32,958 nucleotides of DNA from NCBI GenBank assembly GCA_900755095.1, contig CAAEFE010000111.1:1-32958 (forward strand). Reading direction: 5' to 3'. The position numbers and the translations under genes were made by a program. Below, in pieces: positions 28,204-32,958 of this stretch. The first letter of the stretch is position 1; each line of letters opens with the position of its first letter. The notes under the pieces are model-generated. The model had not been told where the DNA came from. It saw only the letters and a list, made by a program, of their open reading frames with translations, and searched no databases. Source of the DNA: an uncultured Bacteroides sp. GTDB lineage: Bacteria > Bacteroidota > Bacteroidia > Bacteroidales > Bacteroidaceae.

Positions 28204-29217
28204 TCAGACTTTCTTTGTCAGCTTTTTCAATATTTTCTTGTTTCTATCTGTTATATTGTCAACGATGGCTTCATTCATCAATTTGATGCCATTCATATAT
28301 TCCTGCGCTCTTTGGAGCACATTGGCTGCATCCTTTTCCGGTGCTCGTGGCACTACCACGCGCAATCCTCTTTGAATCAGCTGAATATTTACATTGGCAT
28401 CCGTTTCCATGGGGTCACCATCAAAATGCACGACACCCGGAGTAGTCCGGCGGATGCACAACTGCTTGCAGCGGAAAGTCTTGATACGGCTATTCTGATC
28501 GATTGTTTTATTGAATAATTGAAAGGCCAATGAAGGAACGTCCAATATGGTGAACGGTTCGAGAATAGTCACATCCAGCAAACCATCTGTCAGAGTGGCT
28601 TGCGGTGCGATATAAGCATTGTTTCCATATTGCGACGCGTTTCCGCAGGCAATCAGGAAGGCTTTATACTTGGAAACTCCGTTTTCCGTTTCCAGTTCGT
28701 ACGTTTCCGGCTCATATTTAAGACTTTCCTGCAGGGTTTTCTCCAGATAAGTCAATAGCCCCCGTTTACCGGCATGCGCAAACTTCAGACTGACAAACGC
28801 GTCGAATCCCACTCCGCAAGTGCAGAAAAAATCCGTACCGTTAATCTTACCATAATCTATCACATCCATGCAACCTTCGTTCAGCACTTCCAATGCTCTC
28901 TTCGGTTCCATCGGTATATGCAGATGCCTCGCCAGTCCATTGCCCGATCCGCAGGGAATAATTCCCAGCGCGGTATCAGTATGCACCAACGAACGAGCTA
29001 TTTCATTGATTGTTCCATCCCCACCAATAGCCACTACTATATCTGTTTTCTCTTCGGCAGCTTTGGCAGCTATTTCTACTGCATGACCGGCTCTTTCCGT
29101 ATACACTACTTCCCAAGAGTATCTCGCCTTGTCTATTTTTTCGTCCAGCAAGTTAAGAATCAATTCTTTACTTTGTGTTCCCGAAATAGGATTGACGACG
29201 AATTTTATTTTTTTCAT
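28204..29217 (-). CDS. YegS/BmrU-type lipid kinase (diacylglycerol kinase family)
   Basis: The family phosphorylates lipid hydroxyls, using ATP. In the 337-residue form the ATP-binding GGDGTINE is at 65-72 and the PCGSGNGLAR motif at 88-97, both hallmarks shared with diacylglycerol, sphingosine and ceramide kinases. The C-terminal domain is the usual beta-sandwich. I start at 29217 (MKKIKFVVNP). The upstream Met at 29256 lies inside the -7 box at 29254-29261; 29229 remains possible. It is divergent from serine palmitoyltransferase, so a sphingoid or ceramide substrate is an attractive inference, but diacylglycerol or undecaprenol are equally open. Confidence 0.92.
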   Translation of the reverse strand: MKKIKFVVNPISGTQSKELILNLLDEKIDKARYSWEVVYTERAGHAVEIAAKAAEEKTDIVVAIGGDGTINEIARSLVHTDTALGIIPCGSGNGLARHLHIPMEPKRALEVLNEGCMDVIDYGKINGTDFFCTCGVGFDAFVSLKFAHAGKRGLLTYLEKTLQESLKYEPETYELETENGVSKYKAFLIACGNASQYGNNAYIAPQATLTDGLLDVTILEPFTILDVPSLAFQLFNKTIDQNSRIKTFRCKQLCIRRTTPGVVHFDGDPMETDANVNIQLIQRGLRVVVPRAPEKDAANVLQRAQEYMNGIKLMNEAIVDNITDRNKKILKKLTKKV

Positions 29218-29253
29218 TCTTTCGTTCATGCTATTCTTGTCGATTGTAGACGA

Positions 29254-29261
29254 CAAAAGTA
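29254..29261 (-). promoter_or_regulatory. -7 box for the lipid kinase
   Basis: TACTTTTG on the minus strand fits TAnnTTTG, 37 bp before the chosen kinase start. Confidence 0.55.
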
Positions 29262-29356
29262 ATATAAATATCTTAAATTTTAATCTATTAGAGGTTTCTA
29301 ATCATACGAGAGCAACTTTTTTCTCTTAAAAAGAACAGATAAAAGCAAATTTTGTT

Positions 29357-29364
29357 ATCTTTGC
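29357..29364 (+). promoter_or_regulatory. -7 box for serine palmitoyltransferase
   Basis: TATCTTTG on the plus strand lies 86 bp before the spt start. It implies a leader of about 80 nt, long for this window. Confidence 0.55.
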
Positions 29365-29402
29365 CCCCTGTTTTTAAACACTTGTTAAGATAAAAGGATG
29401 TA

Positions 29403-29422
29403 AGATCGTCAGCGAACGATCT
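29403..29422 (+). promoter_or_regulatory. Hairpin in the spt mRNA leader
   Basis: A perfect 7-bp stem (AGATCGT with ACGATCT) closes a 6-nt loop, 27 nt before the start codon. There is no U-tract. It may modulate leader structure. Confidence 0.45.
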
Positions 29423-29449
29423 GAGTATGAGTATAATAAATTATAATTC

Positions 29450-30634
29450 ATGGGATTATTACAAGAGAAGTTAGCTAAGTACGACCTGCCACAAAAGTTT
29501 ATGGCACAGGGCGTTTACCCATATTTCCGTGAGATAGAAGGAAAGCAGGGTACAGAGGTAGAAATGGGCGGACACGAAGTGTTGATGTTCGGTTCTAATG
29601 CATACACTGGCCTTACGGGAGATGAAAGAGTGATTGAAGCAGGTATCAAAGCCATGCATAAATATGGTTCCGGTTGCGCAGGCTCGCGCTTCTTGAATGG
29701 TACGCTTGACCTGCACGTTCAGTTGGAGAAAGAACTGGCTGCCTTTGTAGGCAAAGATGAAGCGCTCTGCTTCTCAACCGGTTTTACGGTGAATTCCGGA
29801 GTTATCCCTGCTTTGACAGACCGCAATGATTATATCATTTGCGATGACCGCGACCACGCATCTATCGTAGATGGCCGTCGCCTCTCCTTCTCTCAACAAC
29901 TGAAATATAAGCATAACGATATGGCGGATCTGGAAAAGCAACTTCAAAAGTGCAATCCGGATTCAGTGAAGCTCATCATAGTAGACGGTGTGTTCTCTAT
30001 GGAAGGCGACCTGGCAAACTTGCCCGAAATCGTACGCTTGAAACATAAATACAACGCTACTATCATGGTAGACGAAGCTCATGGCTTGGGTGTATTTGGA
30101 AAACAAGGACGTGGTGTTTGCGACCATTTCGGTCTGACTCACGAAGTTGACTTGATTATGGGTACTTTCAGCAAATCACTGGCTTCTATCGGTGGATTTA
30201 TCGCTGCTGATTCTTCTATCATCAACTGGTTACGTCACAACGCACGGACCTATATCTTCAGTGCATCCAACACTCCTGCTGCTACTGCATCTGCTCTTGA
30301 AGCCCTCCACATCATCCAAAATGAACCGGAAAGGCTTGAAGCTTTGTGGGAGGCTACCAACTATGCATTGAAACGTTTCCGTGAAGCTGGCTTTGAAATC
30401 GGCGCAACAGAATCACCTATCATTCCTCTTTATGTACGTGACACGGAAAAAACTTTCATGGTTACTAAATTAGCTTTTGACGAAGGGGTATTTATCAATC
30501 CGGTTATTCCTCCGGCATGTGCACCGCAAGATACTTTGGTACGTGTGGCATTAATGGCTACTCATACAAAAGATCAAATAGACCGTGCTGTAGAAAAGCT
30601 AGTTAAAGCATTTAAAGCATTGGATCTTTTATAA
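29450..30634 (+). CDS. spt: Serine palmitoyltransferase (alpha-oxoamine synthase family)
   Basis: The enzyme condenses serine with an acyl-CoA to 3-ketosphinganine, the first step of Bacteroides sphingolipids. The 394 residues are a PLP-dependent fold type I enzyme. PLP lysine K242 is in FSKSLASIGGF, the ring-stacking histidine H136 in DDRDHAS, and DEAH at 208-211. The family also includes 2-amino-3-ketobutyrate CoA ligase (kbl). I prefer serine palmitoyltransferase because, from memory, it closely resembles the B. thetaiotaomicron enzyme BT_0870, and no threonine dehydrogenase is nearby. Expressed from its own promoter with an 80-nt leader. Confidence 0.9.
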   Translation: MGLLQEKLAKYDLPQKFMAQGVYPYFREIEGKQGTEVEMGGHEVLMFGSNAYTGLTGDERVIEAGIKAMHKYGSGCAGSRFLNGTLDLHVQLEKELAAFVGKDEALCFSTGFTVNSGVIPALTDRNDYIICDDRDHASIVDGRRLSFSQQLKYKHNDMADLEKQLQKCNPDSVKLIIVDGVFSMEGDLANLPEIVRLKHKYNATIMVDEAHGLGVFGKQGRGVCDHFGLTHEVDLIMGTFSKSLASIGGFIAADSSIINWLRHNARTYIFSASNTPAATASALEALHIIQNEPERLEALWEATNYALKRFREAGFEIGATESPIIPLYVRDTEKTFMVTKLAFDEGVFINPVIPPACAPQDTLVRVALMATHTKDQIDRAVEKLVKAFKALDLL

Positions 30635-30660
30635 TCTACGAGAAATATATCACTCTTATC

Positions 30661-30725
30661 GGGTGAATAAAATAAAAGTCTGACACAAATCAATGTGCCG
30701 GACTTTTATTTTATCTTATTCACCC
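30661..30725. terminator. Extended bidirectional terminator between spt and the permease
   Basis: A core stem (30668-30680 with 30701-30713, extended inward with mismatches) lies between convergent genes. Beyond it a second 10-bp pair, 30661-30670 with 30716-30725, shares bases with the core and includes the permease stop codon. The two pairings compete or stack. Confidence 0.75.
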
Positions 30726-32958
30726 TTAAGTACTTCCGCCGGATTTTGCTGGGCGGCTTTCCATACACGCCAGATGATGCTTAGGAAAATGACAAATCCC
30801 ATTCCTATGAATATGACTGCATAGAGCCACCATTCTATCGGTGTTTGCTTTATATAATTTTCTAGCCAATGTTTCATCATGACATATCCCAACGGAAAAG
30901 CAAAGAACGATGAAAACACAAGTAAAAGTAAATATTCTCTAAAGAATAGATTCAGGATTATTCCTATATTGGCTCCATTTACCTTGCGTATAGCTATTTC
31001 TTTACGCCGTTGCTGGCAGGATAAAGTCACCAATGAAAATATGCCGAATACGGCAATCGCTATACATATAAAAGAAACTATGCTCAACAATTGACACAAA
31101 GTTCTCTCTGATTTCATATAAGTGTCATAAACCTCTTCCATATTAGACAACATCAATTCTGCATTTGGATTAACTTTATTCACTTCCGCTTTTATCTTTT
31201 CTGAAACAACGTTCCAAGTCCCTTCTTTCACTTTGAATATAATACCTCCTCTGCCTGTATTATCCGGCAAAAAAAACATAGCAGGGGCTACCGGGTGTAT
31301 TGGGGCATTATATGAAATATTTTTAATAACCCCTTTCACTATATAATGCCTTCCTAATTTATCAATTTTCTTTCCAACCGGTTGTGTCCATCCGAAAGCT
31401 TTCACAGCAGCTTCATTTATAACAACCATATTTTTTCCATCCTTTTCATCCAGCATGCTTCCCTCCAGCACCTCAACTCCAAAGAAATCGGCATATTCTT
31501 GATTGATCGTCTCATCTTCTAGATCTATATATTGCTCACTATCAGTTGTCTTTCCTTCCCACTCCTTTATCCTGAATGTTGAAAAATACATTTTGGGAAT
31601 AGGTGTCTGAAAGCCACTCAAATACTTTGTAACATCGGGCATCTGTTCTAATATTTCTTTAAAAGGAACATTTTCAGAGCAATAAACAACAGCTCCCACA
31701 TTATGCCGTTCTATTCCAAGTTCTTTGGTATTCAACAAGAAGTTAAGTTGCTTCATCATCACCAAAGTACAAAAAACAAAGGCTATACCAATAAACAACT
31801 GAAATAAAATGCTACTCTTATAAAACCAACCGGAGAGATGAAGATTAGATTTTTTGTTTATATTACTAAGTAGAGTTCGCTTGCTAATGTATCGTATAAG
31901 CAGAGATGCAAAACCAACTGTCACGGCAATCAATGATAGTATATAAACAAATACTTCGATATAAAAAAATGAAACACCCTCATTGATTTGTGACAAACGT
32001 TTAAAAGTCGGCAGGATGAGTTCTATCAATACCAGCCCTATTCCTGAAGATAAAATTAGTAACAAGACAAGTTCTGTAAGAAGTAAAGTGAGTAACCCAC
32101 CATTTGATGAACCATTGACTTTCCTCAACGCTAACTCACGTTTACGCATCCGGATACGAGTTATCAACATTGTTAAATAATTACATATTCCACAAATTAT
32201 AACCAAACCGCTAATACATGCAAAAAGACGAATATGATTCAACTTCACATTCACATCTTCCCTCGGATGACTACTCCGCAATGTGGATAATGGAGCAATA
32301 AGCGTAGAATTTGGATATTTATGACCATCTTGTTGTACTTCATATTCTGACAACCTCTGTTTCAATGCTTCTATATCACAGTTGGGATAAATACGAAAAA
32401 GCGTTTGACATCGTTGGTTCCCCCAATTGGGGTTTGTATCATGAAATGGCAATAATATATCAAATGAAAACAAAGAGTGTCCTTCCCATGACTTTACAAC
32501 TGCAACGATTATTTTTTCTTCGTTACTTTCCTCTAAAATCAAGTGTTTACCTATCGGAGATTCTTTCCCAAATATTCGCTTTGCCGTATTTTCTGTTATA
32601 GCAATTTCATCCTTTTTTAGCTGTAGATGGTTATCTCCATCCAATACTTTAATATTGAACATTGAAATGAAATTTGAATCTACCTCTATACGTCGTACCA
32701 CAAACTCAACATCCTCATTCTTAATTTTTTTTTCATTCCAGTCATAAAATATACGACATACTTTCTCTATCTCCGGACAATTCTTTGCCAAATAATCAGC
32801 TAGAAAACTAGATGAATTATAGGTAAATCCGTCTCCATAAAGACGAAAGCTACTGCCTGCCAGATAAATGCGATCGGCTCCCTCATGAAAATTATCATAC
32901 GTCATTTCATAACGTATCCATAATACCGACAGCGCAAAACAGGTAAAGCCGACTGCTA
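30716..32958 (-). CDS. ABC transporter permease, FtsX/MacB type, 5' end cut by window
   Basis: The visible part is about 746 residues. It is cut at its N-terminus: the frame stays open to the window edge, and residues before the first Met at 32905 read as a family-typical first helix end (VGFTCFALSVLWIRYE). It shows two FtsX-like permease halves, each with a periplasmic domain and then three or four membrane segments. Segments lie at about 228-248, 270-290, 315-340 and 370-390 (counted from the Met at 32905), and near the C-terminus. The conserved RKRELALRKVNGSS and RRKEIAIRKVNGAN motifs precede helices in each half. In Bacteroides such large paired permeases often sit in gene tandems with an ATPase, which would be outside this window. 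Substrate unknown. Confidence 0.93.
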   Translation of the reverse strand, partial: AVGFTCFALSVLWIRYEMTYDNFHEGADRIYLAGSSFRLYGDGFTYNSSSFLADYLAKNCPEIEKVCRIFYDWNEKKIKNEDVEFVVRRIEVDSNFISMFNIKVLDGDNHLQLKKDEIAITENTAKRIFGKESPIGKHLILEESNEEKIIVAVVKSWEGHSLFSFDILLPFHDTNPNWGNQRCQTLFRIYPNCDIEALKQRLSEYEVQQDGHKYPNSTLIAPLSTLRSSHPREDVNVKLNHIRLFACISGLVIICGICNYLTMLITRIRMRKRELALRKVNGSSNGGLLTLLLTELVLLLILSSGIGLVLIELILPTFKRLSQINEGVSFFYIEVFVYILSLIAVTVGFASLLIRYISKRTLLSNINKKSNLHLSGWFYKSSILFQLFIGIAFVFCTLVMMKQLNFLLNTKELGIERHNVGAVVYCSENVPFKEILEQMPDVTKYLSGFQTPIPKMYFSTFRIKEWEGKTTDSEQYIDLEDETINQEYADFFGVEVLEGSMLDEKDGKNMVVINEAAVKAFGWTQPVGKKIDKLGRHYIVKGVIKNISYNAPIHPVAPAMFFLPDNTGRGGIIFKVKEGTWNVVSEKIKAEVNKVNPNAELMLSNMEEVYDTYMKSERTLCQLLSIVSFICIAIAVFGIFSLVTLSCQQRRKEIAIRKVNGANIGIILNLFFREYLLLLVFSSFFAFPLGYVMMKHWLENYIKQTPIEWWLYAVIFIGMGFVIFLSIIWRVWKAAQQNPAEVLKGE

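Noticed and set aside
29450..30634. 2-amino-3-ketobutyrate CoA ligase as the main call
   Set aside because: Same enzyme family, but no threonine dehydrogenase is adjacent and the sequence looks like the Bacteroides serine palmitoyltransferase; kept as an alternative.

Overview
The window looks like ordinary chromosomal core DNA from a gut Bacteroides, probably the thetaiotaomicron/ovatus group. The reasons are the gene families (serine palmitoyltransferase, long-form Nif3 with a zinc-ribbon partner, short AMP nucleosidase, HsdR_N single-domain protein, AAA-ATPase/PD-(D/E)XK orphan) and the promoters. At least a dozen genes are preceded by the Bacteroides -7 element TAnnTTTG, and two of these have a correctly spaced -33 TTTG. 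Species was judged by eye, without a database.

Layout, left to right. 1-334: a terminator of an upstream plus-strand unit, then a small palindrome cluster. 335-4041: dapA and ligA (minus) diverge from trmD (plus). 4258-6480: pyrK-pyrD (minus) and an XRE-type regulator (minus). 6481-7692: a gene-free, extremely AT-rich stretch. 7693-10025: amn-holA (minus) and a small HsdR_N-type nuclease-fold gene (plus). 10198-16052: a complete tripartite RND efflux operon, transcribed leftward as outer-membrane factor, adaptor, pump. 16213-18143: nif3 and a coiled-coil zinc-ribbon gene (minus). 18422-19571: an ECF sigma factor and a small lipoprotein (plus). 19591-21346: a FetAB-like ABC exporter with a small overlapping gene (minus). 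21383-22939: AAA-ATPase/nuclease orphan (minus). 23120-25823: DUF2148 ferredoxin-like gene, agmatine deiminase and N-carbamoylputrescine amidase (plus). 25946-28095: aspS with overlapping gtrA (minus). 28204-30634: a lipid kinase (minus) divergent from serine palmitoyltransferase (plus). 30716 to the right edge: an FtsX-type ABC permease cut by the window end (minus).

How the genes work together. PyrK and PyrD form the NAD-linked dihydroorotate dehydrogenase. AguA and AguB convert agmatine to putrescine. The three RND genes make one envelope-spanning pump. Serine palmitoyltransferase commits carbon to sphingolipids, and the divergent lipid kinase has the fold of sphingosine and ceramide kinases. 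The rest is housekeeping (lysine/peptidoglycan precursor, DNA ligase, tRNA modification and charging, DNA polymerase III delta).

I saw no CRISPR array, prophage, insertion sequence, rRNA or tRNA. I did not find a convincing new multi-gene system. The best leads are the AT-rich promoter-like desert beside the XRE regulator, the kinase/SPT divergent pair, the palindrome clusters at 152-211 and 10075-10155, and short tandem duplications at the 3' ends of three genes.
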